Shown here: piece after piece, positions 7,833 through 16,350 of the stretch
How positions within the stretch are numbered: position 1 is the first letter of the stretch
Layout of the letters: every line of letters starts with the position of its first letter
Assembly: GCA_964429915.1 (NCBI GenBank)
Contig: CAYSDZ010000050.1
Coordinates: forward strand, 1-18,530
Reading direction: 5' to 3'
Length of the DNA: 18,530 bases
Source of the DNA: Alteromonas_F sp964429915
GTDB lineage: Bacteria; Pseudomonadota; Gammaproteobacteria; Enterobacterales; Alteromonadaceae
The notes under the pieces: generated by a model
Database searches by the model: none
The model's input: only the letters and a program-made list of their open reading frames with translations
What the model was told of the DNA's origin: nothing
Position numbers and translations under genes: made by a program

Positions 7833-8417
7833 TTGGAATCCCAAAGAACAAAGAAAAGGAAATTAATCGACAAGGCTAAGCTTCATGGTCTTGCAGTAGT
7901 CTGTGTAGTCGCGGCGTCTATATATGTCGCCAGCCAATTAAATCGGCTAGGTGGGTTACTTGAAACGCGTTTTACCGTCTTTGGAACATCACACTCGCTG
8001 TATGATTCAATCAAACAGAACACTGACTTTTTTATCGAACAATGGAAGTTAATACCAATAGAGGAAACAGGCAGGCAAGCAGAGTTGGTTGAGCATTGGT
8101 TAACATTAAACTATGTACTGTTTATAGGGCTCTACGAAGCTAACGGTACGCTGATTTATAAATCACCGAATAGCGGTTCAATTAAACAAATACAAGCGCA
8201 TCATGCTCGGGCAATGACGGTTTCAGTCCCCTTCGTTGCTCACGATACGCCGATGCAGATCGTGGTGATGGTCGACACTCATTCAGAGAGACAAACTCAA
8301 GAAAAGCAAAAAAGTCTTATCCTTGGTTTACTGTTTCTAACGGCGAGTGTCTCGTTATTAATAGGCATTTACTTTTCAAGTATGTTTAATTATCTGCGAG
8401 ATAAAACACGGAAGTAA
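7833..8417 (+). CDS. Smp/AhpA (YtjB)-like two-TM inner-membrane protein, TTG start
   Basis: The 194-residue protein has a short basic N-terminus, a first membrane segment at about 17-36, a periplasmic domain at about 40-158 and a second membrane segment at about 161-183. This architecture and the periplasmic segment around 97-150 (a predicted strand, a short ligand-like loop, and a VDTHS end before the second helix) resemble the Smp/YtjB family. That family lies divergent from serB in enterobacteria and alteromonads. Molecular function is not well established. The start is TTG at 7833, backed by AAGGG at 7823-7827; there is no in-frame ATG before residue 127. Here serB is separated from it by 2.7 kb of accessory genes. 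The 3' end overlaps the convergent TatD-family gene by 28 bp. Family assignment rests on layout and motif resemblance, so moderate confidence. Confidence 0.65.
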   Translation: MESQRTKKRKLIDKAKLHGLAVVCVVAASIYVASQLNRLGGLLETRFTVFGTSHSLYDSIKQNTDFFIEQWKLIPIEETGRQAELVEHWLTLNYVLFIGLYEANGTLIYKSPNSGSIKQIQAHHARAMTVSVPFVAHDTPMQIVVMVDTHSERQTQEKQKSLILGLLFLTASVSLLIGIYFSSMFNYLRDKTRK

Positions 8418-9163
8418 TTATTTGTACTGGTTTTAATAATATCCTGTTTTTCCGCTTGCATGATATCAGCCATATTTTGCAAGACGCTCGGAATGTGGCA
8501 AGGCTCATTCCGCTGCCCTTGCAAGCCACACAATGGCATATCAGGTGAATCCGTTTCTAATACAACGTCATTCAAAGACAACTTAGATAGTGTCTCACGT
8601 GTTTTTTGTGCTCGCTCATAGCTTATCGTTCCGCCTATCCCCAAAACAAAACCCTTTTCAAGATAGGCCATTGCTAGCTCATAACTACCTGAAAACGCGT
8701 GAATAATACCGCCATATTCATAACGAGATTGCTTAATCACTTGCAACAGTTGAGAATGCGTTTTTCTATGATGGAGAATAACGGGAAGTCGCAGCGACTT
8801 GGCGATTGATACCTGCTGTTGGAATGCTTCATATTGGATTGACCAATCGCTGTGACAAACTTTATCTAATCCAATTTCACCAAGGGCTTTAAACGATGAA
8901 TCACTCTCTATACGCTGTGCTAGCAAAGCCTCAAGTACATCGAGTCTTTGTTTCCAATGGATATCGAGAAAATAGGGATGCAAACCTAATGAATAGTCAA
9001 TACAAGAGAATTGGGCCGCCAAATCTTGTTGGCGAGACCAGCCTTTTTGGGTGGTTCCAGGGATGTGAAAACGACTTACGCCTACTTGTTGTGCGCGTTG
9101 GATTACCTGTTCAATATCGTTGTCGAAAGCTGACAAATCCAGATGACAATGACTGTCTATCAA
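8390..9163 (-). CDS. yjjV: TatD-family metal-dependent hydrolase, YjjV-like
   Basis: This is a metal-dependent hydrolase of the amidohydrolase superfamily; TatD relatives have DNase or 3'-5' exonuclease activity, but the YjjV substrate is not settled. The motifs are His5 and His7 in SHCHLD, GLHP at 60-63, Glu96 in GEIGLD, a His pair at 131-132, His155 in HAFSG and Asp205 in ETDSPDMP. The GGTI...KTR stretch and the ending of the ETDSP motif favour the YjjV branch over TatD proper. The frame stays open upstream to an ATG at 9253 (287 residues), but that would run 94 bases into pdxH with an unrelated Cys/Arg-rich extension. The better start is TTG at 9163, whose last two bases begin the pdxH stop (TTGA). 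It gives 257 residues, the normal family length. It is the last gene of the lepA-era run and overlaps the Smp-like gene tail to tail. Confidence 0.88.
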   Translation of the reverse strand: MIDSHCHLDLSAFDNDIEQVIQRAQQVGVSRFHIPGTTQKGWSRQQDLAAQFSCIDYSLGLHPYFLDIHWKQRLDVLEALLAQRIESDSSFKALGEIGLDKVCHSDWSIQYEAFQQQVSIAKSLRLPVILHHRKTHSQLLQVIKQSRYEYGGIIHAFSGSYELAMAYLEKGFVLGIGGTISYERAQKTRETLSKLSLNDVVLETDSPDMPLCGLQGQRNEPCHIPSVLQNMADIMQAEKQDIIKTSTNNYFRVLSRR

Positions 9164-9798
9164 GGGTTTAAGCGCACAAACTGCCAGCTTACATTTGCAT
9201 GTTCGCGCGTGTAGCGAATACGGTCGTGCAAACGGGCGCTTCCACCTTGCCAAAATTCAATCGTATGAGGAGATACAACATAGCCGCCCCAATTGGGTCT
9301 CGGGACGGATTTGTCGGTGTATTCAGCTAACATTGCTTGGTAAGCGTCAACCAACTCTTCTTTCGAGCTTAACACTTGGCTTTGTTTTGACACATAAGCC
9401 CCTACCTGACTTTGCTTCGGTCGCGAACCAAAGTATGCATCGTTCTCTTGATCACTGATTTTGGATATATTTCCAAGCACCATCACCTGACGTTCAAGAG
9501 CATACCATGGAAAATGTAAGGACACTTTGGCGTTGCTTTGTACATCCTTCGCTTTATTACTTTCGTAGTTGGTAAAAAACACAAACTGATCGTTTGGTCT
9601 GCCTTTTAATAACACAATTCTCTGGCTGGGTTGGTGGTTAGCATCGACCGTGGCAAGCGTCATTGCGTTAGGATCGGGCATTTCCGATTCGATCACTTCT
9701 TTTAGCCATGCATCAAAAAGCACCAGCGGATCATTTGGCATGGCATCTTCATTTAAAGAATCTCGAGTATAATTTAAACGTAAGTCTGCTAAATTCAT
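9160..9798 (-). CDS. pdxH: Pyridoxine/pyridoxamine 5'-phosphate oxidase PdxH
   Basis: PdxH is the FMN-dependent oxidase that converts pyridoxine or pyridoxamine 5'-phosphate to pyridoxal 5'-phosphate, the last step of de novo and salvage vitamin B6 synthesis. The 212-residue product is of standard length. It shows the FMN/phosphate-binding RIVLLKG (60-66), FFTNYES (74-80), FPW...LERQV (96-105), FGSRPKQSQ (123-131) and the C-terminal WQGG...RLHDR (183-193), whose Arg189 and His191 correspond to the substrate-binding pair. It starts 2 bases after the era stop and overlaps the next gene by 4 bases (TTGA), so it is surely co-transcribed. In most gammaproteobacteria recO and pdxJ follow era, so this placement is unusual. 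The enzyme assignment is secure. Confidence 0.96.
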   Translation of the reverse strand: MNLADLRLNYTRDSLNEDAMPNDPLVLFDAWLKEVIESEMPDPNAMTLATVDANHQPSQRIVLLKGRPNDQFVFFTNYESNKAKDVQSNAKVSLHFPWYALERQVMVLGNISKISDQENDAYFGSRPKQSQVGAYVSKQSQVLSSKEELVDAYQAMLAEYTDKSVPRPNWGGYVVSPHTIEFWQGGSARLHDRIRYTREHANVSWQFVRLNP

Positions 9799-9800
9799 TG

Positions 9801-10712
9801 CTAATCCTGACCGTATCCCAGTGAGTGAAGCGCCCGTTCATCGTCTGCCCAACCTGATTTAACTTTTACCCAAAGTTCAAGATAGACTTTTTGCTGAAAC
9901 ACATTCTCCATGTCTTTCCTTGCTTCGCTGCCAATTTTTTTCAGCGACTGTCCACCTTTACCAATCACCATTCGTTTTTGCGTTTCTCTTTCCACCAAAA
10001 TCAAGCCATTTATTCGGTAGCTACCCGTTTCTGTTGCCAAAAATTGCTCTATTTCTACCGTCGTTGAGTACGGTAACTCATCACCAGTAAAACGCATGAG
10101 CTTTTCTCGAATTATCTCAGCGGCCATAAAACGACTAGAACGGTCGGTAATGTAATCTTCAGGAAAAATAAATTCACAATACGGTTGTTTCGACATCACA
10201 TAATCACGTAACGGGTCAACATTTTTACCTGATTTTGCGCATAGTGGAAACACTTGCTCATAGTTATGCTCTTCGGACAACCATGACAATTGCTTGAGCA
10301 AACTATCTTGCTCAGGTACTTTATCAATTTTGTTTACTACTAGCACGACAGGTACCTTACTGTGCTTAAGTTTTTGTAATACCATAGCGTCGTCATCTGT
10401 CCAACGCGTACCTTCCACTACAAACAACACCAAACTTACTTCGGCAAGAGCGCTACTTGCTGCCCGATTCATTAACTTGTTTATCGCTCTTTTTTCTTCT
10501 TGATGTAGACCGGGCGTATCGATGTATATTGTTTGAATGTCATCCTGAGTATCAATACCCAAAATGCGGTGTCGTGTCGTTTGAGGCTTGCGTGAAGTAA
10601 TACTCACTTTCTGCCCAATTAAACGATTGAGTAAGGTAGATTTGCCGACATTGGGTCGACCCACTATAGCTACAAAGCCACAGCGCGTATTTGGAATATC
10701 GGTATTAGTCAT
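9801..10712 (-). CDS. era: GTPase Era, 16S rRNA / 30S assembly factor
   Basis: Era is an essential GTPase that binds the 3' end of 16S rRNA and helps 30S subunit maturation. From the chosen ATG at 10712 the protein has 303 residues, with G1 GRPNVGKS at 18-25, G3 DTPG at 65-68, G4 NKID at 127-130, and a C-terminal KH RNA-binding domain with its IGKGG loop at 250-254. A TTG at 10727 would add five residues. The ATG is preferred because GGAG lies about nine bases upstream and it overlaps the rnc stop by 8 bp (ATGACTAA), a coupling common for this gene pair. pdxH follows 2 bases after the stop. Confidence 0.97.
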   Translation of the reverse strand: MTNTDIPNTRCGFVAIVGRPNVGKSTLLNRLIGQKVSITSRKPQTTRHRILGIDTQDDIQTIYIDTPGLHQEEKRAINKLMNRAASSALAEVSLVLFVVEGTRWTDDDAMVLQKLKHSKVPVVLVVNKIDKVPEQDSLLKQLSWLSEEHNYEQVFPLCAKSGKNVDPLRDYVMSKQPYCEFIFPEDYITDRSSRFMAAEIIREKLMRFTGDELPYSTTVEIEQFLATETGSYRINGLILVERETQKRMVIGKGGQSLKKIGSEARKDMENVFQQKVYLELWVKVKSGWADDERALHSLGYGQD

Positions 10713-11385
10713 TGAGTAACACTCCAAGCATCAACTTCGCAGACTCTTGCTCTGCTTTTCTTCGGCTAGAGGCTGTTCCTTGCGTAGTATTTTGCCCTTC
10801 AATAGAACAACTGACGGTAAAAGTTTGAGCGTGATCCTTTCCTTCCGTTGCGATAACAGTGTACATTGGTAACGCTTGTTTTCTAGCCTGTAGCCACTCT
10901 TGCAATTGAGTTTTGCTGTCTTTGGGGTGATGGTCTGGATCCAGTTTATCGATCCGCGGCTTAAATAATTTAATAATGACTTCTTTTACCGTATCGAAAT
11001 CTGAGTCGCGATATACCGCACCGAGGAACGCTTCGGTCGCATCTGCTAAGATTGACTCTCTGCGGGAACCCCCTGTTTTTTTCTCACCACTACCGAGCTT
11101 GATATACGCACCCAAGTCTAATTGCTTAGCTACTTTTGCTAGGGTTTCCCCCTTCACCAACGTAGCGCGCATTCTGGTTAGTTTACCTTCAGGTACTTGC
11201 GGGAACCGTTCAAACAAGGCTTCTGCTATCACCATACCTAAAACGGCATCGCCTAAATATTCGAGTCTTTCATTATGCTTCTTAGCCGCGCTGCGATGAG
11301 TAAGCGCTAGTTCTAATAGTTGGCTGTCGTTAAAATAATGCCCGCTCAACTCATACAGTTTTTCATACACCAGCCTTTCTCGCAT
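10705..11385 (-). CDS. rnc: Ribonuclease III
   Basis: RNase III cuts double-stranded RNA in rRNA precursors and in structured mRNAs. The 226-residue protein has an N-terminal catalytic domain with the signature NERLEYLGD at 38-46 (Glu39, Glu42 and Asp46) and the second acidic pair Asp115 and Glu118. A C-terminal double-stranded RNA-binding domain runs from about 155 to 224. Length equals the E. coli enzyme. Its ATG overlaps the lepB stop by one base (TAATG), and its own stop lies within the start of era, so lepB-rnc-era is translationally linked. rnc-era operons are known to be autoregulated by RNase III cleavage in the leader; no such leader stem can be assigned here because the spacer is absent. 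Confidence 0.97.
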   Translation of the reverse strand: MRERLVYEKLYELSGHYFNDSQLLELALTHRSAAKKHNERLEYLGDAVLGMVIAEALFERFPQVPEGKLTRMRATLVKGETLAKVAKQLDLGAYIKLGSGEKKTGGSRRESILADATEAFLGAVYRDSDFDTVKEVIIKLFKPRIDKLDPDHHPKDSKTQLQEWLQARKQALPMYTVIATEGKDHAQTFTVSCSIEGQNTTQGTASSRRKAEQESAKLMLGVLLND

Positions 11386-12266
11386 TAATCGATGCCGCCC
11401 ACTCGGTCAAAGCGCACGCCCGTTGGAACCCATGAAAAGAAGCTTTCGGGGTCACGGCCAAACTCAAAGCTTATCCAAATCGCGACCGCTTCTCCGACCA
11501 AATTTTCGTCGGGAACAAAGCCCCAGAAACGACTGTCAGCACTATTGTCTCTATTGTCTCCCATCACAAAATAGTGTCCTTCAGGCACTTCCCATTCGTT
11601 AAAACGTGTTCCCGGTTGCACAAAATACCCTGCATTACGCGGAGTAAGGTCAATGTTTTTCCTTGGGTGTCTTAATACATCGTGTGTCACTTCGCCTAAG
11701 TTTTCAGTAAAACGATTTAATGAAGTTAGCCCATCTATAAACTCGTCATTACTGACATACTTCAAATTAACCTTGGTCAGCGGCTCACATTTTGTAAGCG
11801 CAGCGTCGCACTTTGGCTGAATAAAAATTTGCTTATTTTTGTAGACAACCCTATCGCCCGGTAAACCCACTACTCTTTTGATGTAATCAACACGGGGATC
11901 TTCGGGAAACTTAAATACAACGATTTCGCCACGTTCCGGCTCGCCCGTTTCGATTAGTTTTTTTCGAAAAACAGGGTCTTTAACACCGTATGCGAATTTT
12001 TTGACCAAAATAAAATCGCCCACCAGCAAAGTAGGCATCATTGAGCCGGACGGGATCTGGAAAGGTTCAAACAAAAAAGAACGCAACACCAAAACAAAGG
12101 CAATCACTGGAAAAATTTGTTGAGAAGTATCTACAATGGCCGGCAATTCGGTCTTGTCAGTGCTTTGATCTTTACGCTTCGGTGCAAAAAATAAAGAATC
12201 TACCAACCATATCAGCCCTGTTGCTAGGGTAAGAATCACTAACAGTAATGAAAAATAACTTGCCAT
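11385..12266 (-). CDS. lepB: Signal peptidase I (LepB)
   Basis: LepB is the inner-membrane protease that removes signal peptides from exported proteins on the periplasmic side. The 293-residue protein has two N-terminal membrane segments (about 4-24 and 50-64). The catalytic Ser75 is in IPSGSMMPTL and the general base Lys130 in YIKRVVGLPGD, and the C-terminal box MGDNRDNSADSR is at 235-246. It is about 30 residues shorter than the E. coli enzyme. Both of its ends share a single base with its neighbours (TAATG with lepA and with rnc), a very compact layout. It would process the signal peptides of RseB and of the beta-helix protein in this same window. Confidence 0.97.
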   Translation of the reverse strand: MASYFSLLLVILTLATGLIWLVDSLFFAPKRKDQSTDKTELPAIVDTSQQIFPVIAFVLVLRSFLFEPFQIPSGSMMPTLLVGDFILVKKFAYGVKDPVFRKKLIETGEPERGEIVVFKFPEDPRVDYIKRVVGLPGDRVVYKNKQIFIQPKCDAALTKCEPLTKVNLKYVSNDEFIDGLTSLNRFTENLGEVTHDVLRHPRKNIDLTPRNAGYFVQPGTRFNEWEVPEGHYFVMGDNRDNSADSRFWGFVPDENLVGEAVAIWISFEFGRDPESFFSWVPTGVRFDRVGGID

Positions 12267-14062
12267 TATTTACCCACCTTGAGTACCGCTAAAAAGGCTT
12301 CTTGTGGTAGCTCAACATTGCCAACTTGCTTCATCCGTTTTTTCCCGTCTTTTTGCTTTTGCAATAATTTTTTCTTTCGACTCACATCGCCCCCATAACA
12401 CTTGGCAATGACGTTTTTTCGCAACTGTTTTACTGTGCTTCTAGCGATAACATGATTACCGATAGCCGCTTGAATAGCAATATCGAACATTTGTCTAGGT
12501 ATAAGCTCTCTTAACTTCTCGACTAGCTCTCTGCCTCGTTGCTGTGCATTTTCTTTGTGAGTAATCACTGCTAGTGCATCTACCCGCTCTGCATTAATTA
12601 AAATGTCTACGCGTGCCATGTCTGAGGCACTAAATCGCTTAAAATTATAGTCTAATGAAGCAAAACCTCTGCTGGTCGATTTAAGCCTGTCGAAAAAGTC
12701 GAGCACCACTTCGGCCATAGGCAAATCATAGGTCACAGCGACTTGCTTGCCATGATAAGCCATATTGGTTTGCATGCCGCGTTTTTCTACGCAGAGAGTA
12801 ATCACATTACCTAGATAATCTTGCGGCACCAGAATATTGGCTTCGACGATAGGCTCTCTAATCTCGGCTATATCATTCACGGCAGGCAATTTAGAGGGGT
12901 TATCAACTTGGAGCACCTCTCCTTTGGTAGTTTCTACCTCATAAACAACCGTCGGTGCTGTTGTTATTAGATCTAAATCGTACTCTCGCTCTAATCGTTC
13001 TTGGACAATTTCCATGTGTAACATGCCCAAAAAGCCGATTCTAAATCCAAACCCTAATGCGGCTGAACTTTCAGGCTCATAAAATAAAGAGGCATCGTTA
13101 AGACTTAACTTAGCTAATGCATCTCTAAAATCCTCATAGTCATCGGAGCTTACCGGAAAAACACCTGCATAAACTTGCGGTTTTACTTTTTTAAAGCCGG
13201 GTAACGCGGAGCTAGCTGAACGTTTTGCCAAAGTGATGGTGTCGCCAACAGGCGCACCATGAATTTCTTTTATGCCCGCTATAATAAAACCGACTTCGCC
13301 GGCTCTCAGTATTTTTTTCTCTAAGGCTTTTGGCGTAAAGACACCCACTTTATCAACGATGTGCTCAACCCCGTTAGACATGATCTTAATTTTGTCTTTT
13401 ACCGACAACTCACCTTGCATAATACGTACTAAAGACACAACACCTTGGTAATTATCGAACCAAGAATCAATAATTAACGCTTGTAACGGGGCATCAATGT
13501 CGCCTTCTGGTGGTGGGATTTTGGTAACAATTTCTTCTAATACCTCTTCGATACCAATGCCAGTTTTAGCTGAGCACTTAACTGCTTCAATGGCATCGAT
13601 ACCTACTATATCTTCAATTTCTTCCGCCACTCGCTCAGGTTCTGCTTGCGGCAGATCAATTTTATTAAGAATAGGCACCACTTCCATGTCCATATCAATA
13701 GCGGTGTAGCAATTTGCTAGGGTTTGAGCTTCTACGCCTTGTCCTGCATCTACCACTAATAAAGCGCCTTCACATGCAGCAAGGGACCGAGATACCTCAT
13801 AAGTAAAATCGACATGTCCAGGTGTGTCGATAAAATTTAGCTGATACGTTTCACCATCTTTTGCTTTGTAATCGAGTGTTACGCTTTGGGCCTTAATCGT
13901 AATGCCACGCTCTCTTTCTAAATCCATCGAGTCTAAGACTTGAGCCGCCATTTCGCGATCACTCAAACCACCACAATGTTGAATGAGTCTATCCGACAAG
14001 GTACTTTTTCCGTGGTCGATGTGAGCAATAATACTAAAATTACGAATGTGCTTATGTTGCAT
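12266..14062 (-). CDS. lepA: Elongation factor 4 (LepA)
   Basis: LepA/EF4 is a ribosome-associated GTPase related to EF-G, linked to translation initiation, 30S assembly and back-translocation. The 598-residue product is one residue shorter than in E. coli. It has G1 AHIDHGKS at 13-20, the switch I motif RGITIK at 52-57, DTPGH at 79-83 and NKID at 133-136. EF-G-like domains and the LepA-specific basic C-terminal domain follow (Lys-rich 560-580). The ATG at 14062 gives the normal N-terminus; only a weak ribosome site is visible. A 90-bp spacer without an obvious terminator separates it from rseC, so it may have its own promoter or be read through from the rpoE operon. It leads the tight lepA-lepB-rnc-era-pdxH-yjjV run. 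Confidence 0.98.
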   Translation of the reverse strand: MQHKHIRNFSIIAHIDHGKSTLSDRLIQHCGGLSDREMAAQVLDSMDLERERGITIKAQSVTLDYKAKDGETYQLNFIDTPGHVDFTYEVSRSLAACEGALLVVDAGQGVEAQTLANCYTAIDMDMEVVPILNKIDLPQAEPERVAEEIEDIVGIDAIEAVKCSAKTGIGIEEVLEEIVTKIPPPEGDIDAPLQALIIDSWFDNYQGVVSLVRIMQGELSVKDKIKIMSNGVEHIVDKVGVFTPKALEKKILRAGEVGFIIAGIKEIHGAPVGDTITLAKRSASSALPGFKKVKPQVYAGVFPVSSDDYEDFRDALAKLSLNDASLFYEPESSAALGFGFRIGFLGMLHMEIVQERLEREYDLDLITTAPTVVYEVETTKGEVLQVDNPSKLPAVNDIAEIREPIVEANILVPQDYLGNVITLCVEKRGMQTNMAYHGKQVAVTYDLPMAEVVLDFFDRLKSTSRGFASLDYNFKRFSASDMARVDILINAERVDALAVITHKENAQQRGRELVEKLRELIPRQMFDIAIQAAIGNHVIARSTVKQLRKNVIAKCYGGDVSRKKKLLQKQKDGKKRMKQVGNVELPQEAFLAVLKVGK

Positions 14063-14152
14063 ATCTAAATGGATGCCTGAAAACTGCGAGTAAAAATGGG
14101 CCGAGATTATTCACGGATGAGCGCGGATTTTACCTATTTCTTTACGAGAAAG

Positions 14153-14593
14153 CTAACTTAGTAGACGCCTAAGTATAACAGGCTGAAAACGCCCCTTATC
14201 TAAGCGAACGCATTTCGCTGAAACTAACCGAAATACAATAGCGGTAGGCACTAAGGCGAGAGCAAAGAGCCATAACTCATGGGTATCATTTTTCGTTAAC
14301 CAAGATGCGGTAAGTAAGGCAATAAAAAACGTGAGAAGGGGGAAAAGATAAAGTAAAAATGAGGCATATAGTACTCCACTTTCTTGAATGCCTATTACGA
14401 CCGTATCACCTACGTTTACGGGCATGGGAGACAGAAGTTCTAGCTTTTGTACCTTGTGGGAAAAAACTCTGGCAATACTACCAGTACCACACTGATTTTT
14501 TGCTTGGCAGCCAGAGCAGGTTGACTTCACTGCAGCTTCTAACACCACGCGGTCTTCGTGAACATGCACCACAACAGCATTTTCTTCTATCAT
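14153..14593 (-). CDS. rseC: RseC, SoxR-reducing / sigma-E operon membrane protein
   Basis: RseC is an inner-membrane protein of the sigma-E operon; family members have been linked to keeping SoxR reduced and to positive modulation of sigma-E. The 146-residue product has the N-terminal Cys motif CxxCxxxxxC (Cys26, Cys29, Cys35) followed by Gly-Thr-Gly. Two membrane segments lie at about 74-95 and 107-124, with a short basic cytoplasmic tail. Its ATG comes 3 bases after the rseB stop. Family membership is clear from motif, topology and position; the biochemical role is less settled. Confidence 0.93.
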   Translation of the reverse strand: MIEENAVVVHVHEDRVVLEAAVKSTCSGCQAKNQCGTGSIARVFSHKVQKLELLSPMPVNVGDTVVIGIQESGVLYASFLLYLFPLLTFFIALLTASWLTKNDTHELWLFALALVPTAIVFRLVSAKCVRLDKGRFQPVILRRLLS

Positions 14594-14596
14594 TGT

Positions 14597-15607
14597 TTAT
14601 TTTCGTTTTACTGATGCCGCGATTGCTTGTGCTGTTTGCGGCGGGATTTCGCCAATAACAGTAACCTGAGCACCGTTAACAACTCGGCTTAAAAAAGTGG
14701 TTACCCCGTTCCTTAATGCAAAATCTTTGTTAAATGATGCCTGTACCGACTCTAAATACACCGACACATCTACTAATCCATCAGAATACAAGTGGTGCTC
14801 AACGGTTTTATTCGTTTCCGCAAGACGCCTAATTTCCTGAGACACTTCTTGCATGCCTTTGGGCAGATACCCTACTTCCCACCCGTTATCCGTTATGATG
14901 CCATCTGGCTGTGACATGACGCGAGGCAGTTTTTCGTTATTCACTTTTGAAAAATAGTTGTGGGGTTGCGACGTAACACTGAAACCCAACATTTGGATTT
15001 GTTCTAGCACATTGCCTTGAGAATCTGTCATGTTCATTTTTAATAACATACCTGATTCTTCATCTAGCCAAATTTGGTAACTGTAGCGACTCCCATCTTC
15101 GCTAACGACTCTTATTTGTTTTGCTGGTTTACCAGCAACCCTTGAACGCCCAACTAAGATAAACTGGTAGGCATCATAAAGTCGACTTTGGTTTTTCAAC
15201 AAAGCCCATGGTATCGGACCGTTGATAGATTCCCCAAACACCGAATAGGGGTGAGTGTCTGGTTCAAACACACTGATGCGGTCGCCCACTCGAATAAACT
15301 CTTTACCCGGTCCGTTTTGTAAATTCAATTGTTCCATATCGGGACCGTCGCTCATTAGACCGTGTCGCCAAAGATAAGGAGCAGCATCACCGCCAATACG
15401 ATAAACAACGAATCGCGCTTCAAAATTATTGTTAGAAACCAGTTCCTTTAATCTATCTAGCCATTCTTTGGCTGAGTGGGTGACATCGGGAAGATTATCA
15501 GAATGAATATCAGGGGGATAAGAAACTTCAGGTGCTACCTGTGCGTCTTGAGCCACACTAAAAAATGTGACCCAACACAGACTAATGAAACAAAATAGGC
15601 GTAACAT
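14597..15607 (-). CDS. rseB: RseB (MucB), periplasmic regulator of sigma-E
   Basis: RseB binds the periplasmic domain of RseA and shields it from DegS; mislocalised outer-membrane components release it. The 336-residue product starts with a signal peptide (hydrophobic about 2-18, likely cleavage just after VA at 18-19). The large N-terminal lipid-binding domain follows (about 30-205), and then the smaller C-terminal domain that contacts RseA (about 225-334). It is slightly longer than E. coli RseB. It lies 26 bp downstream of rseA and 3 bp upstream of rseC, so it is in the same operon. The assignment rests on the domain order and the flanking rseA and rseC. Confidence 0.95.
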   Translation of the reverse strand: MLRLFCFISLCWVTFFSVAQDAQVAPEVSYPPDIHSDNLPDVTHSAKEWLDRLKELVSNNNFEARFVVYRIGGDAAPYLWRHGLMSDGPDMEQLNLQNGPGKEFIRVGDRISVFEPDTHPYSVFGESINGPIPWALLKNQSRLYDAYQFILVGRSRVAGKPAKQIRVVSEDGSRYSYQIWLDEESGMLLKMNMTDSQGNVLEQIQMLGFSVTSQPHNYFSKVNNEKLPRVMSQPDGIITDNGWEVGYLPKGMQEVSQEIRRLAETNKTVEHHLYSDGLVDVSVYLESVQASFNKDFALRNGVTTFLSRVVNGAQVTVIGEIPPQTAQAIAASVKRK

Positions 15608-15633
15608 ATTTGCTCGGGTTGATTGTACTGGGA

Positions 15634-16248
15634 CTAATTGTTTTCACCATCAGTTTGAGTTTGTTCAGACCCGTCCGTTTTAGCCGCTTTTAAAATAAGC
15701 TGTTTCTCGTGGTCGTCCAACAAAGCATGAACTTGACGTCTCGCTTCAATAACGTTTTGGTCGTTCTGAGTTGGAAGCATACGCGTTTGATTAAAGCTAA
15801 CAGGTGCCAGACCCCCCTGAGGCGCACCGGTTGGTAGGCTAGTAAAGGGTTCAGTAGAATCAGGTTTATTGTAAGTTTGCACACCTATTATGACGGCAGC
15901 CGCGACACTTGCTGCTACAGCAAACTGACCGGACTGTTTTGCAAATGGCACTACTTTGGCAGATAGTTTTGACATCAAAGAGCGTGTTTCTAACGCTTTT
16001 GGTGCCGCCTTTGGTGCAAGTATACTAGGCTCTGACTCAATGGCAGAGGCCACGCTTGCACTGATATCAATAAATTCACGCTGTGAAGATTCACCTTGCG
16101 GTAACTCTTTACGCATTATGTTTCGTGCTAAGTGGTAACGTTTCCATGCTTTGCGTAAGTCTTGTTCATGGTTCAAATCATCAATAATAGATTTGTCTGA
16201 ATGCTCTCCATCCATGAAAGCTGACATTTGTTCACGTTGTTGCGTCAT
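15634..16248 (-). CDS. rseA: RseA, membrane anti-sigma-E factor
   Basis: RseA holds sigma-E inactive at the inner membrane until sequential cleavage by DegS and RseP frees it. From the ATG at 16248 the protein has 204 residues. The cytoplasmic sigma-binding domain includes the conserved MSAFMDGE at 8-15 and the WKRYHLARNIMR stretch from Trp35. One membrane segment lies at about 108-126, followed by a periplasmic domain of some 78 residues. A GTG at 16266 could add six residues, but the GGAAGG ribosome site lies inside that extension, about ten bases before the ATG, so the ATG is preferred. It follows rpoE by a 102-base spacer and precedes rseB by 26 bases. Confidence 0.95.
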   Translation of the reverse strand: MTQQREQMSAFMDGEHSDKSIIDDLNHEQDLRKAWKRYHLARNIMRKELPQGESSQREFIDISASVASAIESEPSILAPKAAPKALETRSLMSKLSAKVVPFAKQSGQFAVAASVAAAVIIGVQTYNKPDSTEPFTSLPTGAPQGGLAPVSFNQTRMLPTQNDQNVIEARRQVHALLDDHEKQLILKAAKTDGSEQTQTDGENN

Positions 16249-16350
16249 TCTGTTTTTACCTTCCACCCGTTCAAGCGTTTTGTTTCTTTAAATCGATACT
16301 CACTTACTTTATGACTAAGCATATCGTAAAAGGTTCTAAAATAAGATCAA

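Noticed and set aside
9164..9253. N-terminal extension of the TatD-family protein from the ATG at 9253
   Set aside because: It would lie wholly inside pdxH, is Arg/Cys-rich and unlike the family. The TTG at 9163 gives the standard length and N-terminus.
14063..14152. Possible terminator between rseC and lepA
   Set aside because: The repeated CGGAT...CGGAT around 14115-14130 is a direct repeat, not a hairpin, and no T tract follows a stem on the minus strand.
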